Positions 16,937 to 24,681 of a stretch of DNA of 30,676 bases are shown in pieces. The translations under genes and the position numbers were made by a program. The notes under the pieces were generated by a model. That model ran no database searches, was not told the origin of the DNA, and worked only from the letters and a program-made list of their open reading frames with translations. The stretch spans positions 1,377 to 32,052 of the forward strand of contig FR901583.1 of NCBI GenBank assembly GCA_000438015.1. Reading direction: 5' to 3'. Source of the stretch: Coraliomargarita sp. CAG:312. Lineage in GTDB: Bacteria; Verrucomicrobiota; Verrucomicrobiia; Opitutales; Intestinicryptomonadaceae. Within the stretch, counting starts at the first letter, position 1; each line of letters opens with the position of its first letter.

Positions 16937-18055
16937 CTATTCCAATATCCAGCGATAATGGTATTCAGAAAGCAGCCTCGCGCGCGATTTCTCTACGGCG
17001 ACATTATCCTCTATTCTGCACCCGCCCAACCCGCGATAATACAGTCCCGGTTCGACAGTGACGACATTCCCCGCCTTCAATTTTACTTCCCGCGTTCCAA
17101 GCGAAGGCGACTCGTGGACTTCCAGCCCCAATCCGTGCCCAGTGGAATGGAAAAAGCCTCCCCAGACGCCCCGCCTACACTCCGTCTTATATCCGCAGCC
17201 TTCGAATACTTCGCACACTTTTGAATGCACATCGGATCCGCTTACTCCGGCTTTTATGGCGAGAATGGCTTTTGACTGGGCCTTTAAAACAGCGCTTACA
17301 AGCCTGTATTGGGCCTCGGATGGAAATCCTTTCAAGAATGTGCGAGTCATGTCTCCGAAATACCCCGTATCGCGAAGCCGCGGAAAAATATCGATTACTA
17401 TAAGCGAATTTGCCGGAATGGCCCCATGCCCAACCTCGTGAGGATTGCAAGCTTGGTTGCCGGCGGCCACAATTGTATGCATAGCGTCAGCTCCCAATGA
17501 AAGGCAAAGTTTTTCTATTTCGGCGCGCAATATCTCGGAAGTCAGGACATAGCCGCGCCAAAACAAGATTCCCCTGTCTATCTTTGAGTTTCTTAAAATT
17601 TCCTCAGAATATTCAAACGCCGCTTCCGCCACAGAATTTGCCCGTTTTATCTGCGCAATTTCCGCGCGCGACTTAACCTCACGCGAGGGAAATATTTCCG
17701 AATCCAGAACCTTTAAATCAAAACCGTCCGCACGCAGCCGCTCCAAATGATACGATGGAAAATTTTTAGGCACGTAAAAATTCTTTATTTTATTCTTTTT
17801 CAAAATGGCCCCCAAAACGGAAATATCATCGCGCCTTTCGGAATCGGGAAGCGTCTTCAACTCGGACGACAAATCAAATACTCTGTCCAATTTGGAATTA
17901 GACCTAAGCCTGCCCACCTCAAGAGACCCTATTAGGGCGCATTTCTTTCCGCCCATAGTAAAGGAAAAGAACGGGTCGGGTACGAATACGCCCGTAAAAT
18001 AGAGGATGTCCGCATTGGACTGGCTGTCGCCGTATAGAAGGATTTCGCGCTTCAT
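16937..18055 (-). CDS. M24-family Xaa-Pro aminopeptidase-like peptidase
   Basis: 372 residues with a creatinase-like N-terminal domain (about 1-140) and a pita-bread metallopeptidase domain. The dimetal ligands appear in order: Asp in VIDIFP, Asp in GDMTRTF, His in STGHGLGLEVHESP, Glu in VTVEPGLYY, and Glu in RIEDNVAV. HEVGHG carries the conserved substrate-side His. It should cleave N-terminal residues before proline in the cytoplasm. It could equally be annotated PepQ/PepP-like; the N-terminal domain does not settle it. The gene diverges from the DUF192 cluster and precedes the TonB operon by 87 nt. Confidence 0.9.
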   Translation of the reverse strand: MKREILLYGDSQSNADILYFTGVFVPDPFFSFTMGGKKCALIGSLEVGRLRSNSKLDRVFDLSSELKTLPDSERRDDISVLGAILKKNKIKNFYVPKNFPSYHLERLRADGFDLKVLDSEIFPSREVKSRAEIAQIKRANSVAEAAFEYSEEILRNSKIDRGILFWRGYVLTSEILRAEIEKLCLSLGADAMHTIVAAGNQACNPHEVGHGAIPANSLIVIDIFPRLRDTGYFGDMTRTFLKGFPSEAQYRLVSAVLKAQSKAILAIKAGVSGSDVHSKVCEVFEGCGYKTECRRGVWGGFFHSTGHGLGLEVHESPSLGTREVKLKAGNVVTVEPGLYYRGLGGCRIEDNVAVEKSRARLLSEYHYRWILE

Positions 18056-18107
18056 TGCAAATCTTAATTTTCACAACACTGCATTTATTATTGCGCTTTC
18101 TCCAGAG

Positions 18108-18620
18108 ATGTACAGACTAAACGCAATGATTTTTTTCAAAGAATTAATTGCTTTTATTTTATCTGCAATCGCCGGAGCAGCGCTTTGCGGCTGCGCAAAA
18201 CCTGGCGATCAGCCACAAGCAGGATTCGACACCTACTTTCCAATGAAACTTTCCGAAAAAGAGTTCCAAGCCCAACTTGCTATAGAACCCGCGGAAAAAG
18301 CCAGGGGTCTTATGTTTAGGGAAAGCCTTCCGGAAGACGGCGGAATGCTGTTTGCCTACGATATTCCGCAAAAGGCGTCATTTTGGATGAAAAATACCCT
18401 TATCGATTTGGACATAGGATTTTTTACGGCAGACGGGACTCTGACGCAAGTAAAGCGCATGTATGCAAACAATTTGGATTCCGTCTCTTCAGCGCGAAGC
18501 GATATCGCCTATTGCTTGGAAATGAAAGCCGGATGGTTTGAACGCAACGGAATAACCCCTCCCGCAAAACTAGATATGCCGCTTTTAAAAAAAGCCGTAG
18601 ATGCCCGCAAGAAAAAATGA
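18108..18620 (+). CDS. DUF192 putative lipoprotein
   Basis: DUF192-family protein. The frame is open from 18006, but that would run into the divergent M24 gene, so I take the ATG at 18108; 18126 is equally possible. Either start gives a hydrophobic N terminus (FFKELIAFILSAIAGAALCGC) that ends in an LCGC sequence, a plausible lipobox, so the protein is probably a membrane-anchored lipoprotein. The DUF192 core is clear: EKARGLMFRESLPEDGGMLF, KASFWMKNTLIDLDIGF, and DIAYCLEMKAGWFERNGI. The function of the family is unknown. Its TGA overlaps the next ATG. Confidence 0.85.
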   Translation: MYRLNAMIFFKELIAFILSAIAGAALCGCAKPGDQPQAGFDTYFPMKLSEKEFQAQLAIEPAEKARGLMFRESLPEDGGMLFAYDIPQKASFWMKNTLIDLDIGFFTADGTLTQVKRMYANNLDSVSSARSDIAYCLEMKAGWFERNGITPPAKLDMPLLKKAVDARKKK

Positions 18621-18922
18621 ATGTTCCGTTAAAGCGCCACTCAAAAAGAGCGAAAATTGCATTAATTGCCGTTTCGGCTCTAGCCGGAACTTTGGCATAT
18701 TTCGCGGCATATGCCCGCTTTGAATCCAAGCTTACCGATTGGCAAAAATCCAGAGAAATCGACATTCAAAAAAACACAGGATCCACAAAATTTAAAGCCC
18801 ATATTGACGCTCTTACCATCGGCGGACTAGCTTTTTGCGCTACCTCCGGAATAATAATAATTGCCGCCCGTACAAGGACAATGTTTTTAGCAAAGAAAAG
18901 AGACGGGGAAAAACATCTATGA
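18617..18922 (+). CDS. Small two-helix membrane protein of unknown function
   Basis: 101 residues. I do not recognise the family. A basic N terminus (MNVPLKRHSKRAK) leads into a first transmembrane helix (about 14-34), then a charged loop of about 30 residues and a second helix (about 65-83, IGGLAFCATSGIIIIAA), ending in a basic tail (KKRDGEK). Basic residues flank both helices on the same side, suggesting both termini are in the cytoplasm. It overlaps the DUF192 gene before it and mnmE after it, both by ATGA, so it is real and co-translated. Confidence 0.75.
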   Translation: MNVPLKRHSKRAKIALIAVSALAGTLAYFAAYARFESKLTDWQKSREIDIQKNTGSTKFKAHIDALTIGGLAFCATSGIIIIAARTRTMFLAKKRDGEKHL

Positions 18923-20274
18923 GTTCCACAATAGCAGCCCTTTCAACACCTAACGGAGAGTCCGCAATAGCTTTAGTTAGACTAAGCGGCGGAGAATGCC
19001 TTCGCCTTTCCGAAGATATATTTAAAAAGGGCGTCCCCGTTCCCAGAAAATCGAACCGGGCAAGCTATAAAAGCTTGAACGGAGAAATACTGGACGACTG
19101 CGTATTTACGTTTTTTAAGGGCCCTGCATCATACACCGGCGAAGACATGCTAGAAATAGCCACGCACGGAAACCCTTTTATTGTCCAATGCGTCCTTGAG
19201 GACCTGTTTGAGCGCGGATGCGTTCCGGCCGAACCGGGAGAATTTACAAGGAGGGCTTTTATGAACGATAAAATGGACCTGTCCCAGGCCGAAGGCGTAG
19301 CTCTTTTAATAAGCGCAAGAAGCCAAAGATCCTTAAACGCCGCCCGAAGACAGCTTATGGGAGCACTGGGAGAGCGCGTAAGAAATTTCTGCGACCGCCT
19401 TATGGATATATCCGCGCTAATAGAAGCCTATATAGATTTTCCGGAAGACGACCTTCCGCCGGAAGACAAGTCGCGCGTAGCATCCGAAGCAGAAAAGCTA
19501 TCCTGCGAAATTCAGGCTCTCATAGATTCGTCGAAATACACTCCGTTGATTCATCAAGGGCTGAATATTGTAATAGCAGGCGCGCCAAACGCCGGAAAAT
19601 CGTCGCTCATGAACGAGCTGCTAGGCCACAACCGCGCCATAGTTAGTCCGAAAGCGGGAACAACAAGAGACTTCATAGATGAAAAAATAATCATCGACGG
19701 ATGCTCCGCAAATCTAACCGATACCGCCGGGCTTAGAAACTCGGACGACGCCATAGAGTCTGCCGGCATATCAAAAGCCTTGGAAAAAATTTCGGCTTGC
19801 GACGTGTGCCTTTTAACCATAGACGTTTCCGATCCAAAATTAAGCCTTCCACAAGAAACGCAAGACCTCCTAAGCGCAAAAAATACGGTTGTAGTATTAA
19901 ACAAATGCGACGCGGAAGGCGCTGATCCTGATAAATATAAAAAGATATACAAAGAGTTTGCTTGCGTAGAAACTTCGTGCCGTACCCATCAAGGAATAAG
20001 TTCGTTGCGCGCGGCAATATCTCAATTGATAAAATCCAATTCCATACTTCCGGCAGCTGACGACATACTGGTAAGTTCACGCCACGCCCAAGCTCTTTCA
20101 AAAGCTAAAAGCTGTTTGATGTCGGCGGCGGAAAAAACAATAAAAGACATCCCGTCGGAACTTGTCGCTTCGGACGTGCGCGAAGCTCTAAACGCGCTAG
20201 GAGAAATAACCGGAAAGACCGATAACGAACAAATTTTAGACCGCGTATTTTCGAAATTTTGTATAGGCAAATAG
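18919..20274 (+). CDS. mnmE: tRNA modification GTPase MnmE
   Basis: MnmE with MnmG installs the 5-carboxymethylaminomethyl group on U34 of tRNAs. The start (MSSTIAALSTPNGESAIALVRLSG) overlaps the upstream stop and matches the family; a 28-codon upstream extension lies in another gene. At 451 residues it has normal length: a tetrahydrofolate-binding N domain, a helical domain, and an inserted G domain with P-loop GAPNAGKSS (near residue 224), DTAGLR and NKCD. The C terminus ends in CIGK, whose Cys is the conserved catalytic-site residue. The G domain has the TTRDF switch. Confidence 0.97.
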   Translation: MSSTIAALSTPNGESAIALVRLSGGECLRLSEDIFKKGVPVPRKSNRASYKSLNGEILDDCVFTFFKGPASYTGEDMLEIATHGNPFIVQCVLEDLFERGCVPAEPGEFTRRAFMNDKMDLSQAEGVALLISARSQRSLNAARRQLMGALGERVRNFCDRLMDISALIEAYIDFPEDDLPPEDKSRVASEAEKLSCEIQALIDSSKYTPLIHQGLNIVIAGAPNAGKSSLMNELLGHNRAIVSPKAGTTRDFIDEKIIIDGCSANLTDTAGLRNSDDAIESAGISKALEKISACDVCLLTIDVSDPKLSLPQETQDLLSAKNTVVVLNKCDAEGADPDKYKKIYKEFACVETSCRTHQGISSLRAAISQLIKSNSILPAADDILVSSRHAQALSKAKSCLMSAAEKTIKDIPSELVASDVREALNALGEITGKTDNEQILDRVFSKFCIGK

Positions 20275-20318
20275 CTTTTTGCAACAGATATACCCATAAT
20301 TGTTGACAAAAATTTAAT

Positions 20319-20347
20319 CTGAAATAATAGATTACGACTTATACAAT
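20319..20347 (+). promoter_or_regulatory. Promoter of the DUF4328 gene, possibly leaderless
   Basis: CTGAAA (20319-20324) and TACAAT (20342-20347) are 17 nt apart, matching TTGACA/TATAAT at four and five of six positions. The -10 box ends 8 nt before the ATG at 20356, the same geometry as at 16858-16886, and there is no SD. A perfect TTGACA also occurs at 20303-20308, but the sequence 16-17 nt after it is a poor -10. Confidence 0.4.
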
Positions 20348-20355
20348 ATTCAAAT

Positions 20356-21183
20356 ATGTGGTATTATATCAGAGAAAAAAAGAAAGTGGGGCCAATATCC
20401 GACGCGGCAGTAGCCTCGCTCTTTTCAGATGGAAAAATCTCTGAATCCACATATGTATGGGCTCCGCATATGCCCCAATGGATACAACTGAAGGACGCCT
20501 CCATATACCGTTCAATTACAAAAGCGCCCGAAAATACTTTGCTGCGCGACTTTAAATTTTACACGTATTTACTCCGCGCAACGCTGATTGTATGGATTCT
20601 GTTTTTGGGGGTAAAATCTTATTATCTTTTTGAAGCCCTTGAATTTTTTAAAGATATATGGGGAGACCGCAACGCGCTTTCAAATATTTCATCCAGAGTG
20701 GAGCTTTCGACAATTCAAAGCATGTTGACTTTTGTCAATTTATTTACTTGGGTGGTGCTAATCTTGGCAACTATAGCCACTATGAAATGGATGTATTCCG
20801 TTGCGGAAATGTCCCGTATCTCGGACAGCGAATTTAAATACTCTCCATATACTTCCGCATTCTCCTTTATAATCCCAATATTTAATTTAATTCTTCCGTG
20901 CCGGATTGTGTGGAGCGCGTTAAAATCCGCAATAAACGCCGCAAAGGAAAAAATTTCAGCCTTCGACTTGGCGCTTTTTGCAACATGGTGGATATGCTGG
21001 GCTATAACGGCAACCGTATTTCTAACCGAAAAATTTACCAGAAGCAACGGTTTGGAAAATATTCAAGTTTCAATATATTTTTCAATGTATGTAATCTTCA
21101 CAATCATAACAACATCCGTATTGTGGCTAGCACTTGTTTCAAGAATTTCAAATTTGTACCGCCGCATCTACTCAAACGGCTAG
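20356..21183 (+). CDS. GYF_2 / DUF4328 membrane protein
   Basis: 275 residues. The first about 50 form a GYF_2 domain (WYYIREKKKVGPISDAAVASL and later WIQL), thought to bind proline-rich peptides. The rest is a DUF4328-type membrane domain with about five or six hydrophobic segments, including LIVWILFLGVKSYYLF, LFTWVVLILATIATMKWMY, FIIPIFNLILPCRIVWSAL and FATWWICWAITATVFL. The GYF_2-DUF4328 pairing is common in Verrucomicrobiota and relatives, and its function is unknown. It stands alone with its own promoter candidate and faces the EEP gene tail to tail. Confidence 0.82.
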   Translation: MWYYIREKKKVGPISDAAVASLFSDGKISESTYVWAPHMPQWIQLKDASIYRSITKAPENTLLRDFKFYTYLLRATLIVWILFLGVKSYYLFEALEFFKDIWGDRNALSNISSRVELSTIQSMLTFVNLFTWVVLILATIATMKWMYSVAEMSRISDSEFKYSPYTSAFSFIIPIFNLILPCRIVWSALKSAINAAKEKISAFDLALFATWWICWAITATVFLTEKFTRSNGLENIQVSIYFSMYVIFTIITTSVLWLALVSRISNLYRRIYSNG

Positions 21184-21265
21184 CACCAATATTTTACTGC
21201 CGGGGCAAAAATACCCGCCCTATCCTCTATAAGTGCACAAACCCCAGCCGAAAGCGGATTGAATG

Positions 21266-22255
21266 TCAGTTTTGGGATCCTTTGAATTTTAGATCTAAAA
21301 AAACCGGAAAATGGTCGCTGGCATCTTCCACTTGAGTGAAAACCCTAGCTTCTCCCCCAACAAAATTGCGCAGCGACGGCGAAACAAGAAAATAATCGTA
21401 AACATAATTTATGCTCTTCTTCCGCCAAAAGTAGGTATATGGGCGCCCAATTGGATCGGACTGACCAACAAGCTCCATTTTTAACGATTTCAAGTTTCTC
21501 AACAAAGCCGAATTCGGCTCGTCATTAAAATCTCCCGCTATTAATACCGGAGATCCGGATCCTACTTCTGACGATATTTTTGCGTCTATTGCGCGAAGTT
21601 CGGCAAACCGAAACGGAGTAAAATTTTCGTCCGACTTTCTCGCGCCCTGCTTGCTTTTAAGATGGACGGAAAAGGCGTGCCACCTTACGCCTAAAGTCTC
21701 GAATCCAGCGCCGAAAGCGCCTCTAGGAGAATACCTGTTGTCGCCCCTAAACTCAAAGCGCAGCGACGAAAAATCAAAGAAAGAAACCGGCCTCAAGCGA
21801 GATAAAATCCCCAAGCGCGCGGGAGAATCGGACTTGGAAACCGCGCAATAATTATAAACCAGCCCCGCTTCAGCCAAAGAATCCCGCAATTCTTTCATAA
21901 ACTCTGCGTCTCCGATTTCCTGGACCAATACAACGTCCGCATCTATCTTCTTTAAAACTTTCGACACGGACTCTTTTTCGGAATTAGGTTTTGGATATTC
22001 AATCCATTTTCCGTTTACCCTCCGATTCGATACCGAATAATTTTTCAAATTCCACGTGGCAATGCGCACGATTCCGTCTGCGCGAAGCGTAAATTCTGAA
22101 TCGTCGTAAGCCGGCACGCGCGAGGCGTTTTCCAATGACGCCCGCGTGCCTAAAATAGGCTCGAACTGAAATTTGTCCGGAAAAGCAAGTGTGATAAACA
22201 GCAAAGCCGCCCACGCCAAAAGGATAAACGCAGCGTACTTTGGATGCTTGCGCAT
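21266..22255 (-). CDS. Membrane-anchored endonuclease/exonuclease/phosphatase protein
   Basis: EEP-fold hydrolase, 329 residues from the ATG chosen here; a GTG 17 codons upstream (22306), overlapping ribE by 26 nt, is an alternative. A basic N terminus (MRKHPK) and one hydrophobic helix (AAFILLAWAALLFITLAF) suggest the catalytic domain lies outside the cytoplasm. Catalytic motifs in order are RIATWNLKN, VVLVQEIGD, the His in FSVHLKSK, LIAGDFNDEP, and DASDHFPVF. The family includes nucleases, phosphodiesterases and lipid phosphatases, so the substrate is open. It follows ribE on the same strand and is likely in its transcript. Confidence 0.85.
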   Translation of the reverse strand: MRKHPKYAAFILLAWAALLFITLAFPDKFQFEPILGTRASLENASRVPAYDDSEFTLRADGIVRIATWNLKNYSVSNRRVNGKWIEYPKPNSEKESVSKVLKKIDADVVLVQEIGDAEFMKELRDSLAEAGLVYNYCAVSKSDSPARLGILSRLRPVSFFDFSSLRFEFRGDNRYSPRGAFGAGFETLGVRWHAFSVHLKSKQGARKSDENFTPFRFAELRAIDAKISSEVGSGSPVLIAGDFNDEPNSALLRNLKSLKMELVGQSDPIGRPYTYFWRKKSINYVYDYFLVSPSLRNFVGGEARVFTQVEDASDHFPVFLDLKFKGSQN

Positions 22256-22280
22256 TTTGCGGGCTATAAATCCGCGCGTT

Positions 22281-22898
22281 TTACGGCTGATAAGGGGATT
22301 TCTCACGATTGCCGCAGGCTATTTTTTCAACGTATTTTGCAAGTATATCAAATTCCATATTTACAAATTTTCCGGCCGCACAATCGCTTAAGTTTGTCAC
22401 TTCCAAGGTATGCGGAATGAGCCACACCGCTAGAGAGTCCGGCAGGGCTTCGGCTATTGTCAGGGAAATTCCGTCGATAGAAATGCTGCCTTTATACACA
22501 ACGTATTTTAAAAATTCATCAGGCACTGCTACTCTCATATAGTAATTTTTTCCACGCTGCTCAAAATCCAAGACCCTGCTCCTCACGTCCACGTGCCCGC
22601 TTACAAAGTGCCCGCCCAAACGGGCGTTTGCAGCCAAAGGCCGCTCAAGATTTATAAGTGATCCCTCAATAATTCCCTCAAAGCTTGTAAGGCGTATTGT
22701 TTCCTCTAAAAGTTCGAATCCCAATACATTGCCCTCCTTTGAAATAAGAGTAAGGCAGCACCCGTTGCAAGCGAGGGAGTCGCCGTCTTTGAGAGAATCG
22801 GCAATTTCCCGAGGAACCTCCAACTTTAAAAGCCATGCGGCCTTGTTTTCCTTAAAAGACACCACTTTCCCTGTGGCTTCAACTATTCCGGTGAACAT
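22281..22898 (-). CDS. ribE: Riboflavin synthase alpha chain
   Basis: Catalyses dismutation of two 6,7-dimethyl-8-ribityllumazine to riboflavin. The hallmark N terminus MFTGIVEATGKV is present. At 205 residues the two lumazine-binding repeats are visible: ACNGCCLTLI/GGHFVSGHVD in and after the first, and SIDGISLTIAE/IPHTLEVTNL in the second. It has a good SD (AAAGGA, 22909-22904, 5 nt before the ATG) and a promoter candidate just upstream. I see no FMN riboswitch in the short leader, and no other rib genes in the window. Confidence 0.96.
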   Translation of the reverse strand: MFTGIVEATGKVVSFKENKAAWLLKLEVPREIADSLKDGDSLACNGCCLTLISKEGNVLGFELLEETIRLTSFEGIIEGSLINLERPLAANARLGGHFVSGHVDVRSRVLDFEQRGKNYYMRVAVPDEFLKYVVYKGSISIDGISLTIAEALPDSLAVWLIPHTLEVTNLSDCAAGKFVNMEFDILAKYVEKIACGNREKSPYQP

Positions 22899-22927
22899 AA
22901 AATTCCTTTCTTAAATTATTCGACTAA

Positions 22928-22956
22928 AATAGACAAAACCCCAAAGAGCAAGTCAA
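22928..22956 (-). promoter_or_regulatory. Promoter of ribE
   Basis: On the minus strand TTGACT (22956-22951) and TCTATT (22933-22928) are 17 nt apart. The expected transcription start is near 22921, leaving a leader of about 22 nt that contains the ribE SD. This is too short for a riboswitch. Confidence 0.45.
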
Positions 22957-22964
22957 GTTTTTAG

Positions 22965-22991
22965 AAAATGCTTATTCATTTGAGGCATTTT
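22965..22991 (-). terminator. Hairpin after the glycosidase gene, possible terminator
   Basis: AAAATGC (22965-22971) and GCATTTT (22985-22991) form a 7-bp stem with a 13-nt loop, starting 6 nt after the stop codon of the minus-strand glycosidase-like gene. The T run is inside the stem and short, so it is a weak terminator candidate at best. It lies just upstream of the ribE promoter. Confidence 0.35.
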
Positions 22992-22997
22992 GCAAAA

Positions 22998-24596
22998 TCA
23001 GCCGGCATCGACAAAAATCTCCACCCATACAATCTTTTCCGGAGTGTCTGATTCCACTGAAATCCTATTTAATCCCGCGGCAAGAGAATCAGTCGGGAAG
23101 ACAAAGCGAACCGCCGATTTTGAACTTCCGTAATTTACAAGCGGGAGCTCAGCCCTTTGGGCCGAAACAGCCTTGCGCCCGTTAAGAAACACGTTGGGCA
23201 AGTTCTCTTCAGCATTCTCTTTGTCGAATCCCAAAACAACGCCCACGGATGCGTTCATTGAAGCCCTATCGCCTACAAAAACATCAAACTGGCAAGGCGA
23301 ATACTTTGGCAAGGCAATTTTCTTGTCTTGGCGCGACTTGCACTCTAGAAAATCCCTATACGTAATAGGATGCCTGCGCGACCTACCAGCCACGTCTTCG
23401 CGGGACAATCCATTTTTTGCAACCAACGCCAGAAGTTCGGGATTATACGGCAGATTAAATATATAGAGGAATTCCGCACCTCTAGCGTACGAGTTAGACG
23501 CCCATCCGTTTAAAAGCGCCCAATCTAGCGACGAGCGGGCCTTTCCAGGATAAGCGCACACGCCGTTATCCGTAGCCGGCGCGACTTGCGCTCTCCCGCC
23601 GGAATCGGCGACGCTTTTGCGCCATTCCCCGGATGGGATATCAAAGTCCGCAGTTTCAAAAAAACAGCTCGGAACAATTAAATCCACATACCCCAACCTG
23701 GCCCACTCTACGGCGTCCATTCCCAAATACTTCGATGTTTCTATCGTTGCCGGAACTCTGACGGATATTTTTATAGGATGCCCGCGTTTTTTTTCCCAGC
23801 ATTGCGCAAGCCGCTTTACATCTCCCACAAATTCGGTCAAAAATTTAGATTCCTCCATTCCCTTGCCCGGAGTCAAATGCGCGCAAAACCTCATTCAGTC
23901 AAGTTCTATGCCGTCGAAATCATAGCGTTCAAAAAGCTCTTTTATGAGCGAAAATTGAAAGTTCCTTACCTCTTTTTTTGCATAGTTGAACGCAAAATCG
24001 GTCCAAGCTCCGCCCTTGCCCAAATCCTTGTATGGAACTCGCCAAAGTTCCGGATGCTTGCGCCAATAGTCCATTGTTCTAAAATACCCCGGAATGGTAA
24101 TAAAATGCACGTCGTTCATCCGCACAGTAATCCAAGGCGATATTTTTTGTTTTCGGCACTCGTCAATCCACACGCTGTAAGGGTCAATCCCGGCGTCGTA
24201 AAGGCGCTTGCAGTTGTCGCACCATATGTTTCTATGCGGAGCGTCCGGAGCGCACTCCCAAATAGGCTCATGAACGTTCGACTTGTAGCTTGTGCGCTGC
24301 CCATTGGGGCACATAAATATATGCGTTATCTTTCCACCGGAAAAATTTGATATGTAGTCGCGCAGCCCTTTTTCAGTCATATCTTCGGGTTTCCCTTTAA
24401 AAAAATGGTCGTTGTCCTCGTTTATGACAATTGAATCTGCGGAAAAGCAAGGCTCTTTAAACTTGCCCTCCACTACGGGAGAAAAGCCGCCTGCAACTTC
24501 TGAGTTTAAATCTTTGCCGCCGCCGGCAAAAGCTTCTCCTAATCTGGAAAAGCACAAAAACGCCATACAATAGAAAAAAATTTTTTCAAAAAACAT
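22998..24596 (-). pseudogene. Secreted glycosidase-like TIM-barrel protein, interrupted by in-frame TGA
   Basis: Two open segments in the same frame, 24596-23898 and 23894-22998, are separated only by TGA at 23897-23895. Joined, they give about 532 residues: a signal peptide, a barrel with FDGIELD-stop-MRFCAHLTPGKG in the middle, and a C-terminal beta-rich domain. From memory, homologues in Verrucomicrobiota and Lentisphaerota read DGLELDWMRF, so the stop replaces an expected Trp (TGG to TGA). The upstream part has a strong SD (AAGGAGG, 24609-24603, 6 nt from ATG). The rest of the frame is intact and codon use looks normal. I cannot name the substrate; it resembles GH10-like (GHL) hydrolases. 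It may be a recent pseudogene, be rescued by readthrough, or be an assembly error. Confidence 0.75.
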
Positions 24597-24602
24597 AACC
24601 GC

Positions 24603-24643
24603 CCTCCTTTTGAGAAACTTATAAAAAAAATAAAATACGTCAA
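24603..24643 (-). promoter_or_regulatory. SD and tentative promoter of the glycosidase-like gene
   Basis: AAGGAGG (24609-24603) is the strongest ribosome site in the window, 6 nt before the ATG. Further up, TTGACG (24643-24638) is followed after 16 nt by TAAGTT, a poor -10. A perfect palindrome GGTAATTACC (24646-24655) sits just upstream of the -35 and could be an operator, but that is a guess. Confidence 0.35.
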
Positions 24644-24681
24644 CCGGTAATTACCTAGCTGAACATATGGCACAGCCAAAA

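Noticed and set aside
18835..18918. Longer N terminus for MnmE
   Set aside because: The extra 28 codons lie inside the preceding gene in another frame and do not match MnmE; the ATGA-linked start at 18919 does.
21201..21220. Terminator between the convergent DUF4328 and EEP genes
   Set aside because: The stem is about 4 bp in either pairing and there is no T run on either strand.
22899..22960. FMN riboswitch upstream of ribE
   Set aside because: The leader after the likely promoter is about 22 nt and lacks RFN-element sequence; the element needs well over 100 nt.
23850..23897. Selenocysteine at the in-frame TGA
   Set aside because: The family residue recalled at this site is Trp, not Cys or Sec, and I see no convincing bacterial SECIS hairpin just after the codon.
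22998..24596. TGA reassigned to Trp (alternative genetic code)
   Set aside because: At least nine genes in the window end in TGA at tight ATGA/TGATG or near-adjacent junctions (folP, tonB, exbD, exbB, the TtpC-like gene, mreC, mreD, DUF192, the two-helix protein), and other frames use TGG. TGA is a normal stop here.
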